Assembly (NCBI GenBank): GCA_037045355.1
Contig: JBAOHO010000013.1
Coordinates: 1 to 64,000 of the forward strand
Direction: 5' to 3'
DNA length: 64,000 bases
Source: Candidatus Nanopelagicales bacterium
Lineage (GTDB): Bacteria > Actinomycetota > Actinomycetes > S36-B12 > GCA-2699445
The notes beneath the pieces were generated by a model. It did no database searches. It had not been told where the DNA came from and was given only the letters and a program-made list of their open reading frames with translations. Numbering within the stretch: the first letter of the stretch is position 1; each line of letters opens with the position of its first letter. The position numbers were made by a program, and so were the translations under genes. Positions 1-9,382 of this stretch are shown one piece after another.

Positions 1-1196
1 TGTCCTGCTCAACTCATCGTATTGTTGTCGGGGTCGAAGGGGTTGCGGGTGATGGCGTTCGCCTACCGGCTGTTCGATCCGGACATGGTCGACCAGGTGC
101 GGGCGGATCCCATGGCGGCGGTGTCCGACCTGACCTTCTCGTCGCTTGTCGGCATCATCGATCCGCTGCGGCCCAGCGGCCAAGGAAGCGATCGCGGTGG
201 CGCATCACGCCGGTATCGACGTGCGCATGATCACCGGCGACCATGCCGTCACCGCCCAGGCCATCGCCGCCGATCTGGGACTGGGGCCCGGGAGTGATCA
301 CCGGCCCGGAGTTCGCGAAACTCACCGACGCCGAGCTGCTCGCCCGGTTGGACGACCTGCACGTGTTCGGTCGGGTCGCGCCTGAGGACAAGCTGCGGCT
401 GGTGTCGCGTCATGCAGCAGGCGGGTCAGACCGTGGCGATGACCGGCGACGCGGTCAACGATGCCGCCGCACTGAAGAAGGCCGATGTCGGCGTCGCGAT
501 GGGCAGCGGCAGCGACGTGACCAAACAGGCCGCCAACATGGTGCTCACCGACGACAACTTCGCCACCCTCGTGCACGCCATCGAACTGGGCCGCGACATC
601 TACGGCAAGATCACGGCGCAACTCCGATACGTGATGACCGGCCTGTTCGGCGTGCTGCTCGTCATGCTGCTGGCCAGCGCCCTGGACGTGAACGCGGGCC
701 AGGCCCTGACGCCCGTGATGCTGATCTTCGTCACGTTCCTGGTCGGTATCTTCCCGGCGATCGGGATCTCCACGGACTCCGTCGAACCGGGAACCATGGA
801 CAAACCACCGCGGGATCCGAACGCGACGATTCTCGAACCGCAGTACGACCCCCCGGTGGCTGTTGTTCGGACTGGTGCAGGCCATCGTCATCCTGGTGCC
901 GTACTTCGTCCTCGGAGAGCGGGGAGCGGACGAGCGGCCCGGGAGCGGGACAGACCACGGCATTCGTGGTGGCGGCGCTCAGCACGGTGTGGATCGCGGC
1001 CTCCGTGCGCCGCGACCTGGTCCCGGCCTGGCATGGCCCCCACTTCCCGTATTGGTGGTGGCTGCTCATCCCACTGACGCTCACGTGGCTGTCCGTGACC
1101 TACGACGGCCTGACCGACGCGCTGGCCACGCAGCCGCTCGATGGCGACCAGTGGCTGCTCGCCATCGCGACTCTCGCTCGCTGGTCCCCCTCGTGA
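1..1196 (+). CDS. Cation-transporting P-type ATPase, C-terminal part, frame-disrupted
   Basis: This is the 3' part of a P-type ATPase, a membrane pump that couples ATP hydrolysis to cation transport; the gene starts before the window. Pieces in successive frames give the HAD domain (MITGDHAVTAQAIA, then FGRVAPEDKLRLV, then the hinge motif TGDAVNDAAALKKADVGVAMG split as TGDAVNDAAA and KKADVGVAMG), followed by C-terminal membrane helices (GLFGVLLVMLLASAL, LMPVMLIFVTFLVG-like, and a last pair near 1020-1110). Frame changes are needed near 170, 285, 405, 845 and 935, and the final frame ends in TGA at 1196. The protein order is colinear with the family, so I read it as one gene. Sequencing error or pseudogenisation would both explain the breaks; I cannot tell which. 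Ion specificity is not visible. Confidence 0.8.
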
Positions 1197-1212
1197 TCGA
1201 GGCGGACAAGGC

Positions 1213-1325
1213 GATCCGGCGGGCGAGCGCGCGCCGCTCCGGACCGTCAGCCCGAGCGTCGCTCCGACTCGTCAGCCGGGCGTCGTCCCGGCTCTTCGAC
1301 CGGGCGTCGTTCCGGATCTTCCGGC
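1213..1325. repeat. Imperfect tandem repeat after the ATPase gene
   Basis: Several degenerate copies of a roughly 20-30 bp GC-rich unit built on CGTCGTTCCGG-like and CCGGGCGTCG-like words lie just after the ATPase stop. Copy borders are not sharp. Confidence 0.45.
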
Positions 1326-1410
1326 TCTGACGCGGTGCCGCTGGACGACCTCGTCCGTCGCGTCAGCTGAGCGCGCCGATCCCGGTCCGCGGTCACCGAA
1401 AGCCGCTGGG

Positions 1411-1439
1411 TAGGGTGGAGCGTCACGTCCATAGGAGGG
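1411..1439 (+). promoter_or_regulatory. mdh -10 element and Shine-Dalgarno
   Basis: TAGGGT at 1411-1416 fits the actinobacterial TANNNT -10 box. AGGAGGG at 1433-1439 is a strong ribosome binding site 6 nt before the mdh ATG. I see no clear -35. Confidence 0.5.
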
Positions 1440-1445
1440 TTTCGC

Positions 1446-2402
1446 ATGGCTCGTCAGGGCAAAGTCACCGTCGTCGGCGCCGGGTTCTACGGTTCCACCA
1501 CCGCGCAGCGGCTGGCTGAATACGACGTCTTCGAAGAGGTCGTCCTCACCGACATCATCGAGGGCAAACCCGAAGGACTCGCCCTGGATCTGAACCAGTC
1601 GCGGCCGATCGAGGGCTTCGAGACCAAGGTGACCGGCCAGGCCACGGGACCCGCCGGCGAGGGGTACGAGGTCATCGCGGGATCGGACATCGTCGTCATC
1701 ACCGCCGGCCTGCCGCGCAAACCTGGCATGAGCCGCATGGATCTCATCGAGACCAACGCGAAGATCATGCGGGCAGTGGCCGAGAACATCGCCAAACACG
1801 CCCCCAACGCTGTGATCGTCAACGTCGCGAACCCACTCGACGAGATGACCGCTCTCGCGCAGATCGTCACCGGCTTCGACAAGAGCCGGATCATCGGCCA
1901 GGCCGGAATGCTGGACACAGCCCGGTTCACCAATTTCGTCGCCGAGAAACTGGACGTGCCGGTTGCCAGCGTCCGCACCCTGACGCTGGGGTCCCACGGC
2001 GACACCATGGTGCCGGTTCCCTCGAAGTGCACGGTCGACGGCAAGCCGTTGACGGACCTGCTGAGCGCTGAGGAGATCGACGACCTCGTCACCCGCACCC
2101 GTAACGGTGGCGCGGAGGTCGTGGCACTGCTCAAGACCGGTTCCGCCTACTACGCGCCGTCCGCCGCGGCCGCCCGCATGGCGAAAGCCATCATCGAAGA
2201 CTCCGGTGACGTCATGCCGGTGTGCGCCTGGGTCGACGGGGAGTACGGCATCTCCGGGGTCTACCTCGGTGTGCAGGCCGAGATCGGTCGCGAAGGTATC
2301 CGCCGCATCGTCGAGACCGACCTCACCGAGACTGAACTGGCCGGTCTGAAAGAGGCCGCCGAGGCGGTGCGCGCCAAGCAGGCAGACGTCCAAAGCCTCT
2401 GA
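1446..2402 (+). CDS. mdh: Malate dehydrogenase (LDH-type, NAD)
   Basis: Oxidises malate to oxaloacetate with NAD in the TCA cycle (cytosol). The 318-residue protein has the LDH/MDH fold: nucleotide loop GAGFYG at residues 11-16, Asp36 after the second strand (NAD preference), and a substrate loop GLPRKPGMSR in which Arg91 takes the position that is Gln in lactate dehydrogenases, so malate is expected. Catalytic residues are in LDTAR (Asp157, Arg160) and GSHGD (His184). The length is normal. The ATG follows AGGAGGG at good spacing. icd follows 83 nt downstream on the same strand, so a TCA transcription unit is likely. The last codons are tandemly duplicated beyond the stop (2389-2416). This is the short LDH-like type rather than the longer cytosolic-type MDH of many other actinobacteria. 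Confidence 0.93.
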   Translation: MARQGKVTVVGAGFYGSTTAQRLAEYDVFEEVVLTDIIEGKPEGLALDLNQSRPIEGFETKVTGQATGPAGEGYEVIAGSDIVVITAGLPRKPGMSRMDLIETNAKIMRAVAENIAKHAPNAVIVNVANPLDEMTALAQIVTGFDKSRIIGQAGMLDTARFTNFVAEKLDVPVASVRTLTLGSHGDTMVPVPSKCTVDGKPLTDLLSAEEIDDLVTRTRNGGAEVVALLKTGSAYYAPSAAAARMAKAIIEDSGDVMPVCAWVDGEYGISGVYLGVQAEIGREGIRRIVETDLTETELAGLKEAAEAVRAKQADVQSL

Positions 2403-2416
2403 TCCAAAGCCTCTGA
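2389..2416. repeat. 14-bp tandem duplication spanning the mdh stop codon
   Basis: The unit TCCAAAGCCTCTGA at 2389-2402 contains the last mdh codons and the TGA. It is repeated exactly at 2403-2416 in the untranslated gap before icd. Confidence 0.9.
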
Positions 2417-2485
2417 TCGCCTGCGGACAACCCGCGGTTACGGAAGCCCGAGCCCCTACGAAACACCACCCCTCGGAAGGAAACC

Positions 2486-3706
2486 ATGTCCAAGATCAAG
2501 GTGCAGAACCCTGTCGTCGAACTCGACGGCGACGAGATGACCCGCATCATCTGGGAGTTCATCAAGGGTCAACTGATCCTGCCCTATCTGGATATCGACC
2601 TGAAGTACTACGACCTCGGCATCGAGCATCGCGACGCGACCGACGACCAGGTCACCATCGATGCGGCCCACGCCATCCAGGAGTACGGAGTGGGCGTCAA
2701 GTGCGCCACCATCACCCCGGACGAGGCCCGCGTCGAGGAGTTCGGGCTCAAGAAGATGTGGCGCTCGCCGAACGGCACGATCCGCAACATCTTGGGTGGG
2801 GTCATCTTCCGCGAGCCGATCATCATCAGCAACATTCCGCGGCTCGTTCCTGGCTGGACCAAACCGATCGTCGTCGGCCGTCACGCGTTCGGTGACCAGT
2901 ACCGGGCCACTGACTTCAAGGTTCCCGGGCCGGGCACGCTCACGATGACGTACACGCCCGCCGACGGTTCCGAGCCTATGGAGTTCGACGTGTACGACTT
3001 CCCGGGCGGCGGGGTCGCCATGGGGATGTACAACCTCGATGACTCGATCCGCGACTTCGCGCGCGCCTCGATGCGTTACGGGCTCACCCGGGGATACCCC
3101 GTGTACCTGTCGACGAAGAACACGATCCTGAAGGCCTACGACGGGCAGTTCAAGGACATCTTCGCGGAGGTCTTCGAGACCGAGTTCAAAGACGAGTTCG
3201 AGGCTGCCGGTATCACGTACGAACACCGCCTCATCGACGACATGGTCGCTGCAGCCATGAAGTGGGAGGGCGGCTATCTGTGGGCCTGCAAGAACTATGA
3301 CGGGGACGTCCAGTCCGACACGGTCGCGCAGGGATTCGGCTCACTCGGACTGATGACCTCCGTGCTGATGACCCCGGACGGTCGAACCGTCGAGGCCGAG
3401 GCGGCCCACGGCACGGTGACCCGGCACTACCGCCAGCATCAGCAGGGCAACCCCACCTCGACGAACCCGATCGCCTCGATCTTCGCGTGGACTCAGGGCC
3501 TGGGGCACCGGGGTCGTATGGATGGCACGCCCGAGGTGACTCAGTTCGCCGAGACCCTGGAGCGGGTGTGTGTCGAGACCGTCGAGAGCGGCAAGATGAC
3601 CAAGGACCTCGCCCTGCTCGTCGGACCCGATCAGGGACACCTGAATACGCAGGACTTCCTCGCGGCCATCGACGACAACCTGCAAGCCGCCATGGCGACA
3701 GCCTGA
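2486..3706 (+). CDS. icd: Isocitrate dehydrogenase, NADP-dependent, eukaryotic-like dimeric type
   Basis: Converts isocitrate to 2-oxoglutarate, CO2 and NADPH. The 406-residue protein begins with the family signature MSKIKVQNPVVELDGDEMTR and carries LWSPNGT-like substrate residues (MWRSPNGTIRNILGG), the KNTILKAYDG and DDMVAAAMKWEGG segments that bind metal and isocitrate, and the coenzyme-binding EAAHGTVTRHYR block. The length equals the homodimeric NADP-IDH subfamily rather than the 740-residue monomeric form also found in actinobacteria. GGAAGGAAACC precedes the ATG as ribosome binding site. It lies between mdh and xthA, 16 nt before the latter, so the three may be co-transcribed. Confidence 0.95.
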   Translation: MSKIKVQNPVVELDGDEMTRIIWEFIKGQLILPYLDIDLKYYDLGIEHRDATDDQVTIDAAHAIQEYGVGVKCATITPDEARVEEFGLKKMWRSPNGTIRNILGGVIFREPIIISNIPRLVPGWTKPIVVGRHAFGDQYRATDFKVPGPGTLTMTYTPADGSEPMEFDVYDFPGGGVAMGMYNLDDSIRDFARASMRYGLTRGYPVYLSTKNTILKAYDGQFKDIFAEVFETEFKDEFEAAGITYEHRLIDDMVAAAMKWEGGYLWACKNYDGDVQSDTVAQGFGSLGLMTSVLMTPDGRTVEAEAAHGTVTRHYRQHQQGNPTSTNPIASIFAWTQGLGHRGRMDGTPEVTQFAETLERVCVETVESGKMTKDLALLVGPDQGHLNTQDFLAAIDDNLQAAMATA

Positions 3707-3722
3707 GCAACGGCTGCGGCGG

Positions 3723-4517
3723 ATGAGGTTCATCACCGCCAACGTCAACGGCATCCGGGCGGCCGCGCGCAAGGGCGGCCCTGCGCAGATGCTCGGTGAG
3801 CGCCCGGATGTGATCGCGCTGCAGGAGGTGCGAGCCGATCCGGAGCAGGTCGGTGTGGCTCTTGCCGGGTCCGGGTTCCTGGACTGGGCGGCCGTCTCGT
3901 CTGCTTCCCAGCGCGCCGGCCGAAACGGCGTGGCAGTGCTGTCGCGTGCGGTCATCGCGGACACCCGCACGGGCCTGCCGGGTTTCGAAGACGAGGGCCG
4001 CTGGCTCGAAGCCCAGACGAGCGTGGCCGATCGACCGCTGACCGTAGTGTCCGTCTACGTGCCCAAGGGTCATGCCGGCGAACCGGCACAGGACCACAAG
4101 ATGAGCTTCCTCACCGCCATGACCCAGCGCATGACCGAGCTCCTCGGCAGCGGCGGTGATGTCATCGTCGCGGGAGACATCAACATCGCCCGGACCGAGA
4201 TGGACCTCAAGAACTGGCGCCAGCGCATCGGCAAGTCCGGGTTCCTCCCCGAGGAGCGGGCTCATCTGGACGCCTGGGAGCGGGCTGGCTGGCGTGACCT
4301 GGGGCGCGATCTCTCCGGACCGGGACCGGGACCGTACACCTGGTGGTCGCAGCGCGGCCGTGCCTTCGACAACGACGCCGGCTGGCGCATCGACTACGCA
4401 TGGGCGACTCCCGATCTTGCGGCACGTGCCACTGCCGCGCGAGTGCTGCGGGCTGCGTCGTGGGATGCGCGCTGGAGTGATCACGCTCCTGTGCTGGTGG
4501 ATATCGACCCCGAGTAG
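3723..4517 (+). CDS. xthA: Exodeoxyribonuclease III / AP endonuclease
   Basis: Mg-dependent 3'-5' exonuclease and apurinic-site endonuclease for base excision repair. The 264-residue protein has the EEP fold landmarks in order: FITANVNGIRAA (Asn), ALQEVRAD (metal-binding Glu), GDINIARTEMDLKN (Asp/Asn), WRIDYAWATPDL and the C-terminal WSDHAPV catalytic Asp-His. The length is standard. It starts 16 nt after the icd stop with only a weak GCGGCGG-like sequence upstream, which suggests read-through or coupled translation from icd. The next gene is convergent (HNH protein, minus strand). Confidence 0.92.
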   Translation: MRFITANVNGIRAAARKGGPAQMLGERPDVIALQEVRADPEQVGVALAGSGFLDWAAVSSASQRAGRNGVAVLSRAVIADTRTGLPGFEDEGRWLEAQTSVADRPLTVVSVYVPKGHAGEPAQDHKMSFLTAMTQRMTELLGSGGDVIVAGDINIARTEMDLKNWRQRIGKSGFLPEERAHLDAWERAGWRDLGRDLSGPGPGPYTWWSQRGRAFDNDAGWRIDYAWATPDLAARATAARVLRAASWDARWSDHAPVLVDIDPE

Positions 4518-4543
4518 TTCCGTGTGGGTCCGGAGGCGCGTCA

Positions 4544-6177
4544 TCAGGCCGCGTCCCTGTGTCGCCAGGCATGTCTTCGCACCGGTGTCACGCTCCAGTA
4601 GGGACCCTCCGGGTCGGGGTTTCGGACCAGCCGCCAGCGATTCAGGTCCACTTGACGGTGGTGCGACCAACAGAGCAGAGCCATCTGGTCACAGTCCGTG
4701 CGCCCGCCCGCGGCCCAGTCGGTGACGTGGTGCGTCTGGCACTCCGCCGGGGGCCGCTCACAGCCGGGGATCACGCACCCGCCGTCGCGGATGGCCAGTG
4801 CGGTGCGTTGGGCTTTGGTCGCCAGCCGGGTGGCGCGCCCGACAGCGAGAGGTTCGAGTCGGGTGGCGGCCAGCGCCGCAGCCAGCGGGGATTGTGGGGT
4901 CGCCTGACCGGGGCGACCGGTCGATGCTCTGCCGCCCGCGCCGCCCGCGCCGCCCGTGCCGCCCGTGCCGCCCGTGCCGCCCGTGCCGCCCGTGCCGCCC
5001 GTGGCGCCCGTGGCCGCCCGTGTCCGCCGCCCGTGCTGCTCCCAGCAACTCCGGCTTGGACGGGGTGGGTGACGATGACACCCGTGAGGTCCGCGGAGCA
5101 CAGAGCGAAGCGGGCGGCTGCGTCGCCGAGGGTGGTGTCGGACTCCGGGACGTGGGCGATCCCGGCGGCGGATCCGACGCCGAGCCACTTCCTGTCACTC
5201 CCGCTGCCGGTGCCACAACCGCTGATGCCCGCACTGGCAGAGTGATCGTGACCGCTGGCATCGAGGAGCCGTTCGGCTTCGGTGAGGCTGATCGTGATGG
5301 ATGCCGCCACCGGGAGTCCACTCGTGGTGGCGGGCAGGTCGCCGTGCGCCGCAGCGGCGTTGACCAACGTCATCAACGCATCCGCGTAGCGTTGCCCACG
5401 CGTCAGACCGTCGTCCGCGGTGCGCAGCGATTCCGCCAGCGCGTGAAGGGCCGCCTGCAGCGCGGCGCCGTCGATACTGGGCAGTTCACCGCGGATCATC
5501 GTCATGCCGGCGAAGTTGCAGAACGCCAGGAAGCGACGATCGTGGCGGCGCTGTTCGGTGCGGTCGCGGTCGTCGGGCGTCAACAAGTCCACCGCGCGGG
5601 CCACGACTTTCCTGACTTGGCGCACTGACAACCCGGGCAGTGTCGGGGCCAACGCGGCGACCACCTTGCCTTGGTCCTCGCTGGAAAGAGGGCTCAGGCC
5701 GCGTGCGATCGCAGCGACGATGTCGACGTTGATCCGACCGGCGGACCACAACTCCGCGAGTGCGTGATGCTGGTCGGCGAACGCTCCCGCCGCCAACAGT
5801 GCGCTGACCTGGGTACCTGATATCCCACCTGCGGAGTTGAGCGTGACCCGCGGAGTGTCCCGTAACACCCCGGAGTGGGCGGCGACGGTGACACGGCGAG
5901 CCAACTCCGACTGCAGGACGTGGGTGATCTGAGCCAAGACGATCACCGAATCCGCCAACTTCGGCCCGTTGGCCAGATCCCCGACAAGAGACTCGTCGCA
6001 CAGGCCACAGGTGGCAGCGACGACGTTTCGCACCGCAGTCGAGGCGTTCGGCCCCAGCGCCAACACTCGCGCGACCCGCTGCTCATGGGTCAAGCCGAGG
6101 TCCACACCCTGAGCGTCACCGCTGTCGCCTGCCCCTACCGCCTGTCCCCGTTCTATTGCCATGCCACAGTCGAACAC
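4544..6177 (-). CDS. DUF222/HNH endonuclease-domain protein (13E12 type), frame-disrupted
   Basis: A 13E12-repeat family protein: an N-terminal DUF222 region (residues ~30-350, for example RVTVAAHSGVLRDTPRV and VRQVRKVVARAVD) followed by a C-terminal HNH nuclease motif (CVIPGCERPPAECQTHHV, then LLCWSHHRQVDLNRW). The DUF222 part is open from 6177 down to about 5030; the HNH part is open in another frame ending at 4544. The frame change falls at or next to a 9-bp repeat array (4931-5022) that codes for Gly-Gly-Thr in the HNH frame and Ala-Arg-Ala in the DUF222 frame. The family is abundant and multicopy in actinobacteria; its cellular role is not settled. MAIERG, five codons in, is an alternative start. 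Confidence 0.82.
4931..5022. repeat. 9-bp minisatellite inside the HNH gene
   Basis: Eight contiguous units of GCCGCCCGT (or CGC ending) occupy 4931-5002, followed by diverged units. The unit length is a multiple of three, so copy number alone would not change frame; the frame change needs a separate 1-2 nt indel. Confidence 0.9.
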
Positions 6178-6249
6178 GGGGGCCCGACAGTTCGGCGGTG
6201 GCGTTGGGATCGTCCGGGGGGCACGATGATGCGGCCCGTTCCCGGGTCG

Positions 6250-7773
6250 TCATTGCTCCTCTGACGCAGCCGATCCGGACGCGGACCCCGAATCCGACGC
6301 GGACCCCGAATCCGACCCCGACCCCGACCCCGACCTCGACTCCGTCCTCGACCCCGCGCCAGAATCCGTCCCCGCGCCAGAATCCGTCCCCGCGCCAGAA
6401 TCCGTCCCCGCCTCCGGCCCCGAACCCGACCCGGCGCCCGCCGCATCCCCCCCGACCAAAGCCTCCTCGGCGACTGCAACCTCCACTCCGACCGGCGCGA
6501 CCAGCACACGATCCGCCCGGCGCCCGTCCATGGCGGTCACCGTCAACCGGCACGGCCCGAAGACCACAGTGTCTCCCGGCTGCGGCAGCCGCCCCAGCCG
6601 GTGGATCAGATAACCGGCCACAGTCTCGTACGGCCCCTCGGGAAGCTCGATGCCGAACTCGTCGTCGAAGTCGTCGAGGTTGGTCAGCCCGTCGATCTCC
6701 TGAGGCTCGATCAGGGCACCTGGATGGCGCAGGGGGACCGGAGCCTCGGTGTCGTACTCGTCTCGGATGTCGCCGACCAATTCCTCGACGAGGTCCTCCA
6801 TCGTGACGATGCCGTCAGTGCCGCCGTACTCGTCGACGACGATCGCCAGGTGATGCCCTGAGTCCCGCAGCTCCATCAGCGCGGGGATGACCTGCTTGCT
6901 GCTCGGGAGCCGGGCCACCTCGCGTGCCAGCGAGCCGACGTGGATGCTGCGGCCCGCAAGCGAGGGGTCCAGGATGTCACGGACATGCACGAACCCGAGC
7001 ACGTCGTCGGCGGATTCGCCGATGACGGGGTAACGCGAATGTGGCTGGCTGCCCACCTCCTGCGCCGCGCGATACAGCGGTATGGCTTCGTCGAGGAAGG
7101 CGACCTCCGTGCGGGGAATCATGACCTCACGCAGTTCGCGCTCCCCGGCGGAGAACACGTCGTCGATGAGTTCGCGCTCGTCTTCGCTCAACTCGTCATG
7201 GGACAACACCATGCCCCGCAGTTCTTCCTGGGTGATGCGTTCCCGGCCGATGTCGGGGTCCGCTCCGAGCAGCCGCACCACGACATTCGTCGAGGCGGAC
7301 AGCAGCCAGATGAACGGTCGCGAGATCCGGGCCAGCCAGTCCACCAGGCCGGCCGTGCGCATGGCGATGCCTTCGGCGCGCTGCAGGGCGAGGCGCTTCG
7401 GCGTGAGTTCGCCCAGAACCAGCGAGAGGTACGCGATCACGATCGTCACAAGAACGAACGCCACAGTCTCAGCCCACGCCTCGGGCACGCCCAAAGCCTC
7501 GAACCACGGGGCGATGTCCGGAGCGATCTGCGAGGCGCCGAAACCAGCGGATAGGAATCCGGCCAGCGTCACACCGACCTGCACCGCGGCCAGGAACCGG
7601 TTGGGATCACGGGCCAACCGCTTCAGCCGACCACCCTTCTTGGGATGGGCTTGCTCGAGTTGGTCGATCTGGCTCTCACGCAGGGACACCAGCGCCAGTT
7701 CGGCTGCCGCGAAGAAGCCGCCGATCAGGATGAAGACCAGAACGACGGCGAAGTTGAGCAGGATGTCGGTCAT
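6250..7773 (-). CDS. CNNM/CBS-pair membrane protein (hemolysin C/CorC family)
   Basis: Integral membrane protein of the HlyC/CorC-CNNM family, linked to Mg2+ or other divalent-cation transport. The 507 residues comprise an N-terminal DUF21 membrane domain (helices near 5-25, 60-80, 95-120 and 135-160, including GGFFAAAELALVSLRES and LVLGELTPKRLALQRAE), a CBS pair around 205-330 (VMIPRTEVAFLDE, VDEYGGTDGIVTMEDLVEEL) and a CorC_HlyC domain (PEGPYETVAGYLIHRLGRLPQ-type segment). The last ~65 residues are low-complexity Gly/Ser/Asp/Thr repeats (GTDSGA x3, SGSGSGSDSGS) encoded by tandem repeats and not expected in the family. The ATG lies 16 nt below ACCCGGGAGCC. HNH lies just downstream on the same strand. 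Confidence 0.9.
   Translation of the reverse strand: MTDILLNFAVVLVFILIGGFFAAAELALVSLRESQIDQLEQAHPKKGGRLKRLARDPNRFLAAVQVGVTLAGFLSAGFGASQIAPDIAPWFEALGVPEAWAETVAFVLVTIVIAYLSLVLGELTPKRLALQRAEGIAMRTAGLVDWLARISRPFIWLLSASTNVVVRLLGADPDIGRERITQEELRGMVLSHDELSEDERELIDDVFSAGERELREVMIPRTEVAFLDEAIPLYRAAQEVGSQPHSRYPVIGESADDVLGFVHVRDILDPSLAGRSIHVGSLAREVARLPSSKQVIPALMELRDSGHHLAIVVDEYGGTDGIVTMEDLVEELVGDIRDEYDTEAPVPLRHPGALIEPQEIDGLTNLDDFDDEFGIELPEGPYETVAGYLIHRLGRLPQPGDTVVFGPCRLTVTAMDGRRADRVLVAPVGVEVAVAEEALVGGDAAGAGSGSGPEAGTDSGAGTDSGAGTDSGAGSRTESRSGSGSGSDSGSASDSGSASGSAASEEQ
6355..6408. repeat. 18-bp x3 tandem repeat in the CNNM C-terminus
   Basis: Three exact copies of an 18-bp unit (6355-6372, 6373-6390, 6391-6408) encode the GTDSGA hexapeptide repeat. 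Hexamer repeats of the GACCCCGAATCC type adjoin it at 6280-6350. Confidence 0.9.
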
Positions 7774-7932
7774 GGCTCCCGGGTTCTGACGATGATGACT
7801 CGAGCGTAGAGGACCGGTGCCGAACGGGGCTCCCAGCGCCGCCGATCGCCCCGAGCGCGGCCAAATGTCCCGAGCGCCGTCAACGCATGGGCTGAAGGCG
7901 GCGGCCTCAGGAGTACGCCCGCAGGCTGTCGA

Positions 7933-8934
7933 TCAGCCGCGCTCCACCGGCCGGCGCAGGCCCACCCGGTCGTACACGGTGCGGACGGTGTCGGCGGCGA
8001 CCTCGCGAGCGCGCACGGAACCGGCGTCCATGATCTGGTCGAGCTCCGCCGGATCGGCCAGCAACTGCGCCACCCGCTCCTGGTAGGGCTGAGCGAAGGC
8101 GACGATCTGTTCGGCGGCCGCGATCTTCAGCGGTCCGTACCCACCCCCGGCGAACTCGGCGGTCACGGTCGCGATGTCCCGGCCGGACAACGTCGCGATG
8201 ATGGTGAGCAGGTTGCTCACTCCCGGCTGCGTCTCGGGGTCGTAGTTGACCTGACCCACCGAGTCGGTGACAGCGCGCTTGACCTTCTTCTCGATCACCT
8301 TCGGTTCATCCAGCAGGAACAGGCATCCGGTGGGCAGCGACTTGCTCATCTTGGCGGTCGGGTCCTGCAGATCAACCACGCGTGCGGTGTCCTTGGGGAT
8401 GAAGGCCCGCGGCACGACCAGTGTCTCCCCGAACCGGCCGTTGAACCGCTGTGCCAGATCGCGGGTCAGTTCGAGATGCTGGCGCTGGTCCTCGCCGACC
8501 GGAACCTCATCGGCGCGGTACACCAGGATGTCGGCTGCCTGCAGGATGGGGTACGTGAACAGTCCGACGCTCGCAGTGTCGGTGCCTTGCCGGGCGGACT
8601 TGTCCTTGAATTGGGTCATCCGACTGGCTTCGCCGAATCCGGTCAGGCACTGCATGACCCACGCGAGTTCGGCGTGTTCGGGGACCTGACTCTGGGTGAA
8701 TACCGTCGATCGCTGCGGATCGACCCCGGCGGCCAGCAGTTGCGCGTACGCGTTGCGCGTCCGGCTGCGCAGAGTGTCCGGGTCGACCGGGACGGTGATG
8801 GCGTGCAGGTCCACCACCATGTAGAAGCAGTCGTGAGTCTCCTGGAGCGCCACCCATTGCCGCAGGGCACCGAGGTAGTTGCCGAGGTGGAACGAATCGG
8901 CGGTCGGCTGGATGCCGGACAGGACACGGGGCAT
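7933..8934 (-). CDS. trpS: Tryptophanyl-tRNA synthetase
   Basis: Charges tRNA-Trp. The class I synthetase signatures are SFHLGN (HIGH equivalent, residues 14-19) and AKMSKSLP (KMSKS loop). Starting at the ATG of MPRVLSGIQP gives 333 residues, the normal bacterial size; the frame stays open another ~180 codons upstream but that part overlaps the divergent gene at 9088 and has no family similarity. An ATG three codons upstream (8943) is an alternative. The gene is transcribed alone, divergent from the 9088 gene. The 158 nt between it and the CNNM start hold no feature I recognise. Confidence 0.94.
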   Translation of the reverse strand: MPRVLSGIQPTADSFHLGNYLGALRQWVALQETHDCFYMVVDLHAITVPVDPDTLRSRTRNAYAQLLAAGVDPQRSTVFTQSQVPEHAELAWVMQCLTGFGEASRMTQFKDKSARQGTDTASVGLFTYPILQAADILVYRADEVPVGEDQRQHLELTRDLAQRFNGRFGETLVVPRAFIPKDTARVVDLQDPTAKMSKSLPTGCLFLLDEPKVIEKKVKRAVTDSVGQVNYDPETQPGVSNLLTIIATLSGRDIATVTAEFAGGGYGPLKIAAAEQIVAFAQPYQERVAQLLADPAELDQIMDAGSVRAREVAADTVRTVYDRVGLRRPVERG

Positions 8935-9087
8935 GGCCCACATTCTGCCCAATGGGCCTCCGGGTGCCCAACGTGGGACTTCCGCAACCCAAGTGGCCTC
9001 CCGGCCGGGGCACCCCCTCGCGCTGCCACATGTCGGGGGTAACCGATAGGTTCGGTCGCAGACGGACAACGAACCGAAGGGGTTCCC

Positions 9088-9381
9088 ATGAGCGAGCAGG
9101 ATGGCAGTGGATTCGACGTCGTCGAGACGGTCACCGAGGGCATGACCATCGATGGTGAGCACGTCCAGGAGGACGTCGTGGCCGCAGTGGACGAGGAGAG
9201 CGGTGAGGCCATTGTCGACGACGTGATCACGGTGGAGTCGCCGGACGGGTCGGTCACCGCGGAAGAGATCGTCACGGCTATCGGTGCGGATGGCACCGCC
9301 GAGATCATCTCCGACACCGTCGCCACCATGGATGCCGACGGCAACATCGAGGTCGCCGAACTGGTCGACGAGGACGAGTGA
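9088..9381 (+). CDS. Small acidic protein of unknown function
   Basis: A 97-residue, strongly acidic protein without Cys, Trp or basic clusters. It reads as three degenerate repeats of a ~28-residue Val/Glu/Asp-rich unit: DVVETVTEGMTIDGEHV, DVVAAVDEESGEAIVDDV, and EEIVTAIGADGTAEIISDTV with ATMDADGNIEVAELV. No signal peptide or membrane helix is present. CGAAGGGG 6-13 nt before the ATG is the ribosome binding site, with a possible -10 TAGGTT near 9047. Its stop TGA is two nucleotides from the TTG start of the alpha/beta hydrolase gene, so the two are translationally coupled. I do not recognise the family; a chaperone-like or inhibitor partner of the hydrolase is only a guess. Confidence 0.75.
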   Translation: MSEQDGSGFDVVETVTEGMTIDGEHVQEDVVAAVDEESGEAIVDDVITVESPDGSVTAEEIVTAIGADGTAEIISDTVATMDADGNIEVAELVDEDE

Positions 9382-9382
9382 G

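Noticed and set aside
3231..4670. 479-codon minus-strand open frame over icd and xthA
   Set aside because: Antisense shadow; Arg/Pro/Ser-rich low-information translation with no motif.
4931..5022. Mobile element insertion in the HNH gene
   Set aside because: No inverted repeats, target duplication or transposase; only a short minisatellite is present.
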